Below are positions 1-6,974 of a DNA stretch of 25,350 nt, in pieces. Source of the stretch: an uncultured Ruminococcus sp. (GTDB lineage Bacteria; Bacillota; Clostridia; Oscillospirales; Ruminococcaceae). The translations under genes and the position numbers were made by a program. The notes under the pieces are model-generated. The model did not search any database. It saw nothing but the letters and a program-made list of their open reading frames with translations, and had not been told where the DNA came from. The stretch covers positions 1 through 25,350 of the forward strand of contig UQYK01000025.1 of the NCBI GenBank assembly GCA_900545285.1, in the 5' to 3' direction. Every line of letters starts with the position of its first letter. Position 1 is the first letter of the stretch.

Positions 1-435
1 ATTCTTGAATTATTAATGTCCTTCACATCACAACGAAATAGATTTCCAAGCATCCGTGCCACCGTGCTGGATGTGGTACACAACGGCATGGATATTGCCA
101 TTCTGGATGCCTCAGCCGCCTGCCACATGCCGGATGTGCTGGAGATGCCTTATCGTCCCCACATCCTGTACAGTGGAAAGGCCGGCGAAAAAATGCACAC
201 CTACCGCCTTGCCGGAAACACCTGCCTTGCCGGTGATGTGATCGGAGATTACTCTTTCGACCATCAGCTGCAAGCCGGCGAAAAGCTGGTATTCTGCGAC
301 ATGGCAATTTACTCCATGGTGAAAAACAACACCTTCAACGGCGTTCCCCTGCCGGACATTGCGCTCTATCAAAACGGGAAAATCCAGCTTGTAAAGCGGT
401 TCGGCTACGAAGATTTTGAAGGTCGTTTGTCATGA
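1..435 (+). CDS. nspC: Carboxynorspermidine/carboxyspermidine decarboxylase, C-terminal part
   Basis: This is the C-terminal third of a PLP-dependent alanine-racemase-fold decarboxylase that makes spermidine or norspermidine from the carboxylated precursor. The frame is open to the left edge, so the gene is partial. Diagnostic stretches are HMPDVLEMPYRP, the GNTCLAGDVIGDYSF segment with the active-site-type Cys of the family, and the terminal FGYEDFEGRLS. An ATG at position 16 has no Shine-Dalgarno and is probably not the true start. From about position 55 (ATVLDV onward) the match to the family is good. The preceding 18 or so codons do not resemble the GEA...GYLV segment expected there and are AT-rich, so the left edge may be a truncation or assembly join. 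The stop overlaps the next gene as ATGA, implying translational coupling. Confidence 0.85.
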   Translation: MLELLMSFTSQRNRFPSIRATVLDVVHNGMDIAILDASAACHMPDVLEMPYRPHILYSGKAGEKMHTYRLAGNTCLAGDVIGDYSFDHQLQAGEKLVFCDMAIYSMVKNNTFNGVPLPDIALYQNGKIQLVKRFGYEDFEGRLS

Positions 436-1316
436 GTTTTCATGCGGCACACTGCACCCTCTGCCCCAGACGGTGCGGCGCTGATCGGACAAAAGGCGTA
501 GGCCTTTGTCACTGCAGCACAGAAATCCGGATTGCACGGGCGGCACTGCACTTTTGGGAAGAACCGTGCATTTCCGGAAAAAACGGCTCTGGTGCAGTGT
601 TCTTTTCCGGCTGTGCATTGGGATGTATCTTCTGTCAAAATCGAAAAATCAGCCGGAAAGCAGTGGGAAAAATCGTCACTGTGGAGCAGCTTTCCGAAAT
701 TTTCCTGGCATTGCAGGAACAACAGGCGCATAACATCAATCTGGTCACAGGTAGCCACTATACCCCGTGGATTGTGCAGGCGCTGGAACTGGCCAAGCCG
801 AAGCTGCACATTCCGGTGGTGTGGAACTGCGGCGGCTATGAATCCATGGAAATCCTGCACATGCTGGATGGGCTTGTGGACATCTACCTCCCCGACTTGA
901 AATTCTATGAAGCAGGAACAGCAAAGGCATATGCGGGCTGTCCGGATTACTTTACTGTTGCTGCAAAAGCCATTGCGGAAATGCATCGGCAAGCGGGAAC
1001 GCTCCGCTGGAAGGGTGCATTGTTACAGCGTGGCCTGATGGTGCGCCATCTGGTGCTGCCGGGACACCGCAAGGAATCTATTGCGCTGCTGCATCAGCTG
1101 GCAGAGCTGCTCCCCGCAGATGCATTTTTGCTCAGTCTTATGGGGCAGTACACGCCGCCGGAGCAGCACCTGGAGGATCCCTTTTTAAACCGGCGTATTG
1201 CCACATTCGAATATGAATCTGTCCGGAAATGCGCGGTGCAGCTGGGACTGAACGGATACGGACAGGACAGATCTTCGGCAACTGCTTCTTATACGCCGGA
1301 TTTTTGGATAGAATAG
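432..1316 (+). CDS. Radical SAM protein, PflX / pyruvate formate-lyase-activase-like (COG1313)
   Basis: A 294-residue radical SAM enzyme. The cluster motif is GCALGCIFCQN, with Cys61, Cys65 and Cys68 expected to hold the 4Fe-4S cluster that cleaves S-adenosylmethionine. The N-terminus carries five more cysteines (8, 11, 15, 26, 28; CTLCPRRC type), as usual in COG1313 proteins and suggestive of a further metal site. The conserved MGQYTP and the NGYGQ-like C-terminal motif also fit this family. The ATG overlaps the nspC stop by four bases, so the two genes are co-translated. Homologues are annotated as PFL-activating-enzyme-like, but the substrate is not known and no glycyl radical enzyme gene lies in the window, so a specific activase role is not supported. 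Confidence 0.85.
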   Translation: MSFHAAHCTLCPRRCGADRTKGVGLCHCSTEIRIARAALHFWEEPCISGKNGSGAVFFSGCALGCIFCQNRKISRKAVGKIVTVEQLSEIFLALQEQQAHNINLVTGSHYTPWIVQALELAKPKLHIPVVWNCGGYESMEILHMLDGLVDIYLPDLKFYEAGTAKAYAGCPDYFTVAAKAIAEMHRQAGTLRWKGALLQRGLMVRHLVLPGHRKESIALLHQLAELLPADAFLLSLMGQYTPPEQHLEDPFLNRRIATFEYESVRKCAVQLGLNGYGQDRSSATASYTPDFWIE

Positions 1317-1378
1317 GTGTTTCCGGGGAGTGGTTTTCTTCCCTTTTCAAGTGCTTTTGGAAGGATTTACTGCAAAAG

Positions 1379-1423
1379 AAGCAGCAGACCCAGTGGCAAT
1401 TGTACCGCAGATCTGCTGCTTTT
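1379..1423 (+). terminator. Probable terminator after the radical SAM gene
   Basis: AAGCAGCAGA (1379-1388) pairs perfectly with TCTGCTGCTT (1412-1421) across a 23-base loop, followed by a short T run. The long loop lowers confidence. Confidence 0.45.
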
Positions 1424-1437
1424 CTGATTCCATACGA

Positions 1438-1475
1438 TAAAATACAAGCAGTGTCTTTTTTCGGGCACTGCTTGT
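1438..1475 (-). terminator. Intrinsic terminator of amtB-glnB
   Basis: A perfect 10-bp stem, ACAAGCAGTG (1444-1453) with CACTGCTTGT (1466-1475), is followed on the minus strand by ATTTTAT. It lies just past the glnB stop, between convergent genes, and may act in both directions because a T run also follows on the plus strand. Confidence 0.7.
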
Positions 1476-1498
1476 TTTGCTGTTATGAAATCGCCTTA

Positions 1499-1861
1499 TT
1501 ATTCCGGCTGAATTGCGTCGTAATCCGTTTCCTTTGTCCGGATACGCATTGCACTGCGCACATCATAGCTAAAGATCTTTCCGTCTCCGATATTTCCGGT
1601 GAAAGCTGCCTTTTGGATGGCATCAATGGTTTTCTTTTCCCACTCTTCCGAGGAAACCAGAATTTCCAGCTTGATTTTCGGCAGCATCTGAATTTCTACC
1701 TGCTGATGTCCGCGGACATAGGCATATTCCTTCCGGCCGCGCTGTGTGCCGCAGCCCATTACCTGATACAGGGTTACACCGTGTACATCCAGCGCAGACA
1801 GCGCATCCAGAACATCTTCCATTTTTTCTTCCCGAATAATTGCTTCTACTTTAATAATCAT
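1499..1861 (-). CDS. glnB: PII-family nitrogen regulatory protein
   Basis: A 120-residue PII signal-transduction protein, close to the usual 112 residues. It shows the N-terminal KVEAIIR strand, the T-loop region (about 36-60), the LPKIKLEI strand and the C-terminal GNIGDGKIFSYDV ATP-site signature. PII proteins bind ATP, ADP and 2-oxoglutarate, and those encoded beside amtB normally plug the ammonium channel when nitrogen is plentiful. In the T-loop, Tyr46 is present but the position equivalent to the uridylylated Tyr51 appears to be Gln (GHQQVEI), so classical GlnD uridylylation at that site is unlikely. It lies 19 bases downstream of amtB in the same operon. GAGGGAGAG upstream is the ribosome binding site. 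Confidence 0.93.
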   Translation of the reverse strand: MIIKVEAIIREEKMEDVLDALSALDVHGVTLYQVMGCGTQRGRKEYAYVRGHQQVEIQMLPKIKLEILVSSEEWEKKTIDAIQKAAFTGNIGDGKIFSYDVRSAMRIRTKETDYDAIQPE

Positions 1862-1880
1862 AGCTGTCTCTCCCTCTTGT

Positions 1881-3125
1881 TTAGTCTAAGCCGTTAAAGG
1901 ACGGATATGCGGATTCGCCGTGTTCAGAACGATCCAGACCGATTCTTTCGCTGCGCTCCTCTACGCGAATGCTTCCGGTGATCAGGCGTGTGATGCCGTA
2001 GCAAATCAGTGTACCCACTACTGCAACCGCAATGGTAATCAAAATGCTGGCCAGCTGGGCGAAGAACAAATGGGTTTCTCCGAAAAACAGGCCGTTTCCC
2101 TGTCCGATATCATTGATGGCCGCCTTTCCAAACAAACCTGTACAGATGCCGCCCCAGATACCGCCAATGCCGTGACAACCAAATGCATCCAAAGCATCAT
2201 CATAACCGAACTTCTTTTTTACCCAGGAGATCATAAAGAAGCAAATCGGCGAGGTAGTAAGACCGATAATGATTGCCGCCCAGATCGGAACAAAGCCAGC
2301 GCCCGGTGTAATGCCGACCAGTCCGGCAACCAAGCCAGTACTTGCGCCTACAAAGGTAGGCTTCTTATTGAAAATCACATCACAGAGCATCCAGGAAAGC
2401 ATAGCTGCTGCTGCGGAAACACCGGTGGTCAGGAAGGCATGTGCTGCCAGGCCATCTGCTGCCAGCGCAGAGCCTGCGTTAAAGCCAAACCAGCCAAATA
2501 CCAGAATGAATGCGCCCAGTGCAACCATGGGGATGCTGTGAATCTTGTAGTTTGCTCTTGCGTAGTCATAGCGCTTTCCCAGCAGGATGCAGAGCACCAA
2601 TGCAGTGATACCGGAGCTGATGTGTACCACGTTGCCACCGGCAAAGTCTACCGAACCGATCTTTGCCAGGAAGCCGCCGTCTGCCCATACCATATGCGCC
2701 ATGGGATAATAGACAACGAGGCTCCACAATACCAGGAACAAAAACAGTGACTTAAACTTCATTCTGCCTGCAATAGAACCGGTGATCAAAGCCGGTGTAA
2801 TTACAGCAAACATCATCTGGAAGCAGCAGAAAACCAGGTTTGGAATCTGCTGACCTTCTACATAAGGCTCTGTTGCAGAAACGCCTTCCAGCCCAATCCA
2901 GTTGAAGCCGCCGATAATACCAGCGTGATCCGTCCCAAATGACAGAGAATATCCAAACAGAACCCACATGACAATGCCGATTCCAATTGTAATCACAGAT
3001 GTATACATCGTGTTTACAGCGTTTTTTCGGCGAACGAGGCCGCCGTAGAAACAAGACAGGCCCGGCGTCATAAAAAATACCAGCGCTGCACAAATTAAAA
3101 CAAATCCAATGCTACCCGAATCCAT
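1881..3125 (-). CDS. amtB: Ammonium transporter
   Basis: A 414-residue Amt/MEP/Rh-family ammonium channel of the usual length, with about eleven membrane segments. Family signatures are visible: FFMTPGLSCFYGGLVR near the N-terminus, HMVWADGGFLA, HISSGITALV with a pore-type histidine, and HGIGGIWGGI with the second. The start at 3125 is chosen because GGAGG lies 9 bases upstream and the protein then begins MDSGSIGFV as usual for the family. The frame stays open a further 64 codons upstream, but that stretch is hydrophilic, lacks a ribosome binding site, and overlaps a hairpin, so it is leader rather than protein. It is followed by glnB. Regulation is likely partly post-initiation, through the structured leader of about 235 bases. 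Confidence 0.95.
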   Translation of the reverse strand: MDSGSIGFVLICAALVFFMTPGLSCFYGGLVRRKNAVNTMYTSVITIGIGIVMWVLFGYSLSFGTDHAGIIGGFNWIGLEGVSATEPYVEGQQIPNLVFCCFQMMFAVITPALITGSIAGRMKFKSLFLFLVLWSLVVYYPMAHMVWADGGFLAKIGSVDFAGGNVVHISSGITALVLCILLGKRYDYARANYKIHSIPMVALGAFILVFGWFGFNAGSALAADGLAAHAFLTTGVSAAAAMLSWMLCDVIFNKKPTFVGASTGLVAGLVGITPGAGFVPIWAAIIIGLTTSPICFFMISWVKKKFGYDDALDAFGCHGIGGIWGGICTGLFGKAAINDIGQGNGLFFGETHLFFAQLASILITIAVAVVGTLICYGITRLITGSIRVEERSERIGLDRSEHGESAYPSFNGLD

Positions 3126-3157
3126 AATGCATGTCCTCCATACCAAATGACTTTTCG

Positions 3158-3183
3158 GAGACGGATCATTCCAATCCAGTCTC
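3158..3183 (-). promoter_or_regulatory. Hairpin just upstream of the amtB ribosome binding site
   Basis: On the minus strand GAGAC and GGAT pair with ATCC and GTCTC, giving a near-perfect stem of nine pairs with one bulged base and a 7-base loop. It ends about 20 bases before the amtB Shine-Dalgarno and has no T run, so it is not a terminator. It could stabilise the leader or affect ribosome access. Confidence 0.45.
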
Positions 3184-3273
3184 ACTTCTGTTTCAACAAC
3201 GTACGAAGAAGGATTCTCTTTTTTGAGTTCCAGCGGCAACGCCTTTGTATCCGCCTTTGAATCACAGAAGCAC

Positions 3274-3314
3274 AAAAAAGCGCCTCTATGCAGCATTTCT
3301 GCTGTACGAGACGC
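3274..3314 (-). promoter_or_regulatory. Attenuator-like terminator inside the amtB leader
   Basis: On the minus strand GCGTCTC (3308-3314) pairs with GAGGCGC (3280-3286), and an inner CAGCA/TGCTG stem caps with GAAA. Six T residues follow directly (3274-3279). It lies about 50-85 bases after the predicted transcription start and about 150 bases before the amtB start codon. An intrinsic terminator here would stop transcription before amtB unless it is overridden, which points to attenuation or antitermination in response to nitrogen. I could not find a clear antiterminator partner or a canonical ANTAR double-hexaloop motif. Confidence 0.6.
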
Positions 3315-3368
3315 CATTGTCCGTATTCAAAATGAATCAAAGCTTCTATGAATCTTTCTTTCATTTTT

Positions 3369-3396
3369 ATTATACAGTCTATATATGTACTTCAAA
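3369..3396 (-). promoter_or_regulatory. amtB-glnB promoter
   Basis: On the minus strand a -35-like TTTGAA (3391-3396) is separated by 16 bases from a perfect -10 TATAAT (3369-3374). The transcription start should lie near 3362. With the leader, terminators and upstream gene end, it accounts for the 343-base gap 3126-3468, which holds no convincing gene. Confidence 0.6.
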
Positions 3397-3415
3397 AAGA
3401 TAAAATATGAACTTT

Positions 3416-3465
3416 TATAAAATTGTTGCAGGCTAACCTTTGACACTTTCAAAGGCAGCCGCAAC
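3416..3465 (-). terminator. Terminator of the AAA ATPase operon
   Basis: TTGCGGCTGCCTTTGA and TCAAAGGTTAGCCTGCAA form a long imperfect stem (3425-3465) with a 5-base loop. TTTTAT follows on the minus strand. It starts within ten bases of the AAA ATPase stop codon. Confidence 0.65.
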
Positions 3466-3468
3466 AGT

Positions 3469-4911
3469 TCAGGTCAGGTCGATTGCAGTTACATCCTCCA
3501 ATGTCAGCGTCAAAAGGTCGGTATCAGAAATCGGCTCCGGGAGAAGTGCCAGGCGATCTGCCTGATTGGTCAGGGCAAATTCAAAGAAATTGCGGACATC
3601 CCGTGCATTTGCAAAATTCTTGCCAGCCTGACTGCTGCGCTGGGTAAAATAGGTCTGAGCATATGCACCGGCTTCCGGGGTGATTTCCAGGCAATAGCTT
3701 TCACACATCTGCATGAAAATCGCCATCAATTCCTCCGGTGTATAGTCGGCAAACCAGATCACCTGCCGGAAGCGAGAGCGTAGACCGGGATTTGCGTCCA
3801 GGAACTGCTCCATTTCTACAGGATAGCCGGCCGCAATTACCACAAGATCATCCCGGTGATCTTCCATCTCTTTCAGCAGCGTGTTAATGGCTTCTGTCCC
3901 GAAGTCATTGCTGCCGGATGTATAAGTCAGGGTATAGGCCTCATCCAGGAACAAAATACCGCCCAGTGCCTGCTGCACCACCTTTTTGGTTTTCATGGCG
4001 GTTTGCCCTACATAGCCGCTTACCAGTGTGGCACGGTCTGCCTCCACCAGCTGTCCCTTCTTTAATACACCTAACCGGGCATAGATTTTCGCCAGCAGCC
4101 GGGCAACCGTAGTTTTGCCGGTTCCCGGATTGCCGGAAAAGATCATGTGCAGAGACACCTGCGGCAATGGCAGATTGCGTTCCTCCCGGATTTTTCGGAT
4201 TTTCAACAGGTGAATCATGCTGTCCAGTTCTTTTTTTACATCGTGCAGTCCGGTCAGCTGGTGCAGCTGTTCCATCAGTTCTTCCAATGTTTCTGTAGGC
4301 GGATCGGAAATATCTGCCCCCGTGACAGCCGGCTCTTTTTCTGCCGGCACAGCGTCCCCTTCTATAGGATAAAACGCGTCCGGAACCGCTGCCGGATGGT
4401 TTAGCTTCAGCTGTTTGGCACCGCGCAGTGCAGCTGTCCGGTACTGTTCCAGCTGGCTGAGAATAGAGCGCAGGACAATCGCCTGCTGTGCATTTTCTTC
4501 TCCGGAGGTGGTTAGCGTAAACTGCTTTCCCAGCTGCTCCAGGGTACGCAGCAACAGCAGAGAAACGCTGCCGTCCAGTTCCGTTTCCTCCAGATCAGCC
4601 CTTACCAAAAGCGCCGTCAGGGATAAGAGAGAATCCACTGTTCCGGAAAAGGAAAGGGTGTGCTGCGCCAGAAAGCGTTCCAGAGCCTGCACTGTCATAG
4701 ACTTTTTCAAACAGGTATTGATGTATTCTGTTTCTGCTGCTGTAACAACATGATCCAGATTCGCCAGGAACAGTAAAAATTTAAAGTAGCTGAATCCGGC
4801 GTATTCTGAAATCGGCAACTGGCTTCCGACAATGGTCATGCCTTTGGCTCCATATACTGTATAGCGGCTGTCCAGGTATGCCATTGCCGCTCTCACATCA
4901 TAATTTTGCAT
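3469..4911 (-). CDS. AAA+ ATPase, SpoVK / CbbX (CbxX/CfqX) type
   Basis: A 480-residue protein with a single AAA+ module. Visible motifs are Walker A GNPGTGKT (260-267), the SGYVGQT pore-loop region (298-304), Walker B GILFLDEA (318-325), the VVIAAGYP sensor-1 strand (about 357-363), the NPGLRSRF arginine-finger box (374-381) and the NARDVRNFF sensor-2 region (435-443). These are typical of the CbbX/SpoVK group, hexameric remodelling ATPases. The N-terminal 200 residues are helical, rich in Leu and Gln, and not recognised; they may be a substrate adaptor. AAGGAG precedes the ATG. It starts 3 bases after the VTT-protein stop, so the two are in one operon. No Rubisco or sporulation gene is nearby, so the substrate is unknown. 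Confidence 0.88.
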   Translation of the reverse strand: MQNYDVRAAMAYLDSRYTVYGAKGMTIVGSQLPISEYAGFSYFKFLLFLANLDHVVTAAETEYINTCLKKSMTVQALERFLAQHTLSFSGTVDSLLSLTALLVRADLEETELDGSVSLLLLRTLEQLGKQFTLTTSGEENAQQAIVLRSILSQLEQYRTAALRGAKQLKLNHPAAVPDAFYPIEGDAVPAEKEPAVTGADISDPPTETLEELMEQLHQLTGLHDVKKELDSMIHLLKIRKIREERNLPLPQVSLHMIFSGNPGTGKTTVARLLAKIYARLGVLKKGQLVEADRATLVSGYVGQTAMKTKKVVQQALGGILFLDEAYTLTYTSGSNDFGTEAINTLLKEMEDHRDDLVVIAAGYPVEMEQFLDANPGLRSRFRQVIWFADYTPEELMAIFMQMCESYCLEITPEAGAYAQTYFTQRSSQAGKNFANARDVRNFFEFALTNQADRLALLPEPISDTDLLTLTLEDVTAIDLT

Positions 4912-4914
4912 CTG

Positions 4915-5721
4915 TTACGACTCCTTTTGTTTTTTTCTGCGCTTTTCGGCGTGACGGTCAACCTGCTTTTTCACAAAGAATCCTGCTACGCCCAGCATAA
5001 TCATGACAGCAATCAAAATAATTGTCAGCTTATAGTTCCTTTTCCAGAGACTGTCCCCTACAAATACAGTCAGCACAGTTGCCGGTGTGCGCCCCAGTGT
5101 TGTCAGAAAAAATAAGCGCATGGGCTTGATTTTGGAATCAAATGAAACAAGGTATGTGAGGGCATCCTTCGGGAGTCCCGGCAGAAAAAATACCAGGAAG
5201 ATAATCCATTCCAGACGCTTGCTGTCCTGTAAAAATGCAAACTTTTCAAAGTGATCTTCGGAGACAAACTTGTCTACCAACGGACGCCCAATCCACTGTA
5301 CCAAATAGTACACCAGCACCGTTCCCAGGAAAAAACCTGCCAGACAAAGTGCCAGCGCACCCCATTTGCCAAACAAAATCCCACCGATAATCGGCACAGG
5401 CCCTCCGGGGATCACCGCAATTACGACCTGGATCACCTGCAACAGGAGAAACAGAAGCGGCGCAAAAATGCCAAAGGACTGCATTTTTTCAACAATCACA
5501 GCCTGTCCTTCATCTGTTGACAGCAGCCGGATTAAAGGCAGCATCGCAATAGTGATTCCAATAATCACCACGATCAATAAAATCAACAAAAAAATCGTTT
5601 TTCCGGAAACCTGAATTTTCTTCTTTTTCATAGCATCACGCTTTCTTTTTGCAGCCCGTGTCAAAAGCCGCTTCCGGTCGAGAAAAAAGGCGTTCTTGTC
5701 TGCCTGATTTTCCGCAGACAT
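4915..5721 (-). CDS. VTT-domain (DedA/TVP38/TMEM64) membrane protein
   Basis: About 268 residues. A charged N-terminus (KRKRDAMKKKK) precedes a first membrane helix (about 42-64). The VTT/SNARE-associated domain follows, with re-entrant-type segments PGGPVPIIGGILFG (105-118), FFLPGLPKDALTYLVS (178-193) and LGRTPATVLTVFVG (209-222). A last helix (about 232-250) leads into a basic tail. Relatives are linked to lipid scrambling or undecaprenyl-phosphate recycling, but the substrate here is unknown. A TTG start at 5784 is possible but lies inside the predicted promoter, so ATG 5721 is preferred; ATG 5631 is also possible because both have weak ribosome binding sites. It is first in the operon with the AAA ATPase. 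Confidence 0.85.
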   Translation of the reverse strand: MSAENQADKNAFFLDRKRLLTRAAKRKRDAMKKKKIQVSGKTIFLLILLIVVIIGITIAMLPLIRLLSTDEGQAVIVEKMQSFGIFAPLLFLLLQVIQVVIAVIPGGPVPIIGGILFGKWGALALCLAGFFLGTVLVYYLVQWIGRPLVDKFVSEDHFEKFAFLQDSKRLEWIIFLVFFLPGLPKDALTYLVSFDSKIKPMRLFFLTTLGRTPATVLTVFVGDSLWKRNYKLTIILIAVMIMLGVAGFFVKKQVDRHAEKRRKKQKES

Positions 5722-5755
5722 CCCTGTTTCTATCTGGTAATTAGACTTAATATAT

Positions 5756-5784
5756 AGTATACCCTCATTTGCTAAAAATTGCAA
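5756..5784 (-). promoter_or_regulatory. Promoter of the VTT protein-AAA ATPase operon
   Basis: TTGCAA (5779-5784), a 17-base spacer and TATACT (5756-5761) on the minus strand. Its position argues against initiation at the TTG at 5784. Confidence 0.65.
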
Positions 5785-5824
5785 CCCCTTTTTTCGCCTT
5801 TTTATGACATTTTTACAAAAGTGC

Positions 5825-5853
5825 TTGACATTTTACTGAAAAGCGTGTATAAT
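5825..5853 (+). promoter_or_regulatory. Consensus promoter of the cohesin-like lipoprotein gene
   Basis: A perfect sigma-A promoter: TTGACA (5825-5830), 17 bases, TATAAT (5848-5853). It is divergent from the VTT promoter. A weak 6-bp hairpin (ATACGA 5859-5864 with TCGTAT 5877-5882) followed by T residues lies at the predicted transcript start. Confidence 0.85.
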
Positions 5854-5932
5854 GGATCATACGAAGTGATCTTTGATCGTATTTTTCATGCGGAAAAGAC
5901 CACGGGAAACTTAGTAGAAAGGACTTTTTTCT

Positions 5933-6835
5933 ATGAAAATGAAACGAAACAGATTACTTGCTTTTTTGTTGGTCTGCGCGATTGGGGTAACGTGCGGCGC
6001 ATGCGGCAAGTCCGGTGATAGCAGCTCAAGTGCAAAGGATAAGGATTCTTCCAGTGCTGCTGATAATAGTTCTGTAAATGACGGCGACAGCGCAGAAACC
6101 AATGTCAACCAGGCAAACAGTGAAGATGTACAGAAAATGCTGGAACAGAATCGAAAGCTCCAGATGTCTGATTATGATCTATCCTCCGGAAACAGCAATG
6201 TTCCGGTTAATGAAGGGGCAAATCAGGGCGCCGGCAATTCTTCCGACAGCGAGGATTCGTCTGTAATCGTTACAGACGAATCTGGCGCGACTGTAACCGA
6301 TGACAGCGGCAAGGCAGTTACGCAGAAGGTTTCCGGCGGAAACAGCAGCAATAATTCCACCACAACCTCCGGCGGCAGCAGTTCGAAATCTACCACAGGC
6401 TGCAAGCAGCTCTACTGGCTTGATACTTCTCAGGGCGGTGACTTCTATCCGGACGGCGATTTCATTGACATCACCTTCAAGATCAAGGATGATGCCAAGG
6501 ACGGCAACTATACCTTGGGCTTCGGCTCCGGCGGCGATGCAAGCCAGTTCGCAAACTACGATGCGGAAGATGTTGCGGTTACTTATGTAGACGGCGATAT
6601 TGCTGTCGGCAGCGCATCCCAGAAGCAGGAAGGTTCTGCCGGCAGCGGCTGCACACTGATTGCAGGAACTGCAAAGGGAAACCAGGGCGATGAAGTGACT
6701 GTTCGTTACAGCATCTCCAACTGCCCCGGCATTTGCGCAATGGTTCTCCGTGTCACATACGATACCAGCGCACTGGAAGTAACCGGCTATGAAGTCGGCT
6801 CCGGCGCAGGCGATATTGAAAAGCTGGAATCCTAA
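5933..6835 (+). CDS. Secreted lipoprotein with circularly permuted cohesin-like domain
   Basis: A 300-residue protein. Residues 1-24 are a lipoprotein signal (basic start, hydrophobic LLAFLLVCAIGV, then Cys21 or Cys24). Residues 25-155 are a Ser/Asn/Gly/Asp-rich linker suited to crossing the cell wall. Residues 157-226 look like the second half of a Ruminococcus cohesin: IDITFKIKDDAKDGNYTLGF, then EDVAVTYVDGDIAV. After a short linker, residues 241-300 look like the first half: GDEVTVRYSISNCPGI, then RVTYDTSALEVTGYEVG. The halves are thus in reversed order relative to normal cohesins. Cys157, 240, 264 and 268 could form disulfides. It has its own promoter and terminator, so it appears intact and monocistronic. 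Family assignment rests on motif memory; dockerin binding is untested. Confidence 0.75.
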   Translation: MKMKRNRLLAFLLVCAIGVTCGACGKSGDSSSSAKDKDSSSAADNSSVNDGDSAETNVNQANSEDVQKMLEQNRKLQMSDYDLSSGNSNVPVNEGANQGAGNSSDSEDSSVIVTDESGATVTDDSGKAVTQKVSGGNSSNNSTTTSGGSSSKSTTGCKQLYWLDTSQGGDFYPDGDFIDITFKIKDDAKDGNYTLGFGSGGDASQFANYDAEDVAVTYVDGDIAVGSASQKQEGSAGSGCTLIAGTAKGNQGDEVTVRYSISNCPGICAMVLRVTYDTSALEVTGYEVGSGAGDIEKLES

Positions 6836-6859
6836 GTTGAATTGGAACTGATTTTTTTG

Positions 6860-6907
6860 AAAAAGGGACAGGTTGTTTCTATTCCGAAAACAACCTGTCC
6901 CTTTTTT
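6860..6907 (+). terminator. Strong terminator of the lipoprotein gene
   Basis: AAAGGGACAGGTTGTTT (from 6862) pairs perfectly with AAACAACCTGTCCCTTT across a short loop, followed by a T run. Confidence 0.9.
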
Positions 6908-6924
6908 CTTTGTTGCAAAAGGGC

Positions 6925-6961
6925 ATAAAAAAATCCTGACTGGTTTTTCCCAGCCAGGATT
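6925..6961 (-). terminator. Terminator of the HU-DUF6465 operon
   Basis: On the minus strand AATCCTGGCTGG pairs with CCAGTCAGGATT (one G-U pair) over a 6-base loop, then seven T residues. It ends 14 bases from the DUF6465 stop. Confidence 0.85.
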
Positions 6962-6974
6962 ATCATAAAAACAG

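Noticed and set aside
3126..3317. N-terminal extension of AmtB by 64 residues
   Set aside because: Hydrophilic, not family-like, no Shine-Dalgarno, and overlaps the leader hairpin; ATG 3125 has a proper site.
3182..3364. 60-codon open frame in the amtB leader as a leader peptide
   Set aside because: Its ATG lies at the predicted transcription start with no ribosome binding site and there is no regulatory codon run.
5859..5886. Hairpin plus T run at the start of the lipoprotein transcript as an attenuator
   Set aside because: Only six A/T-rich base pairs with a 12-base loop; too weak to call.
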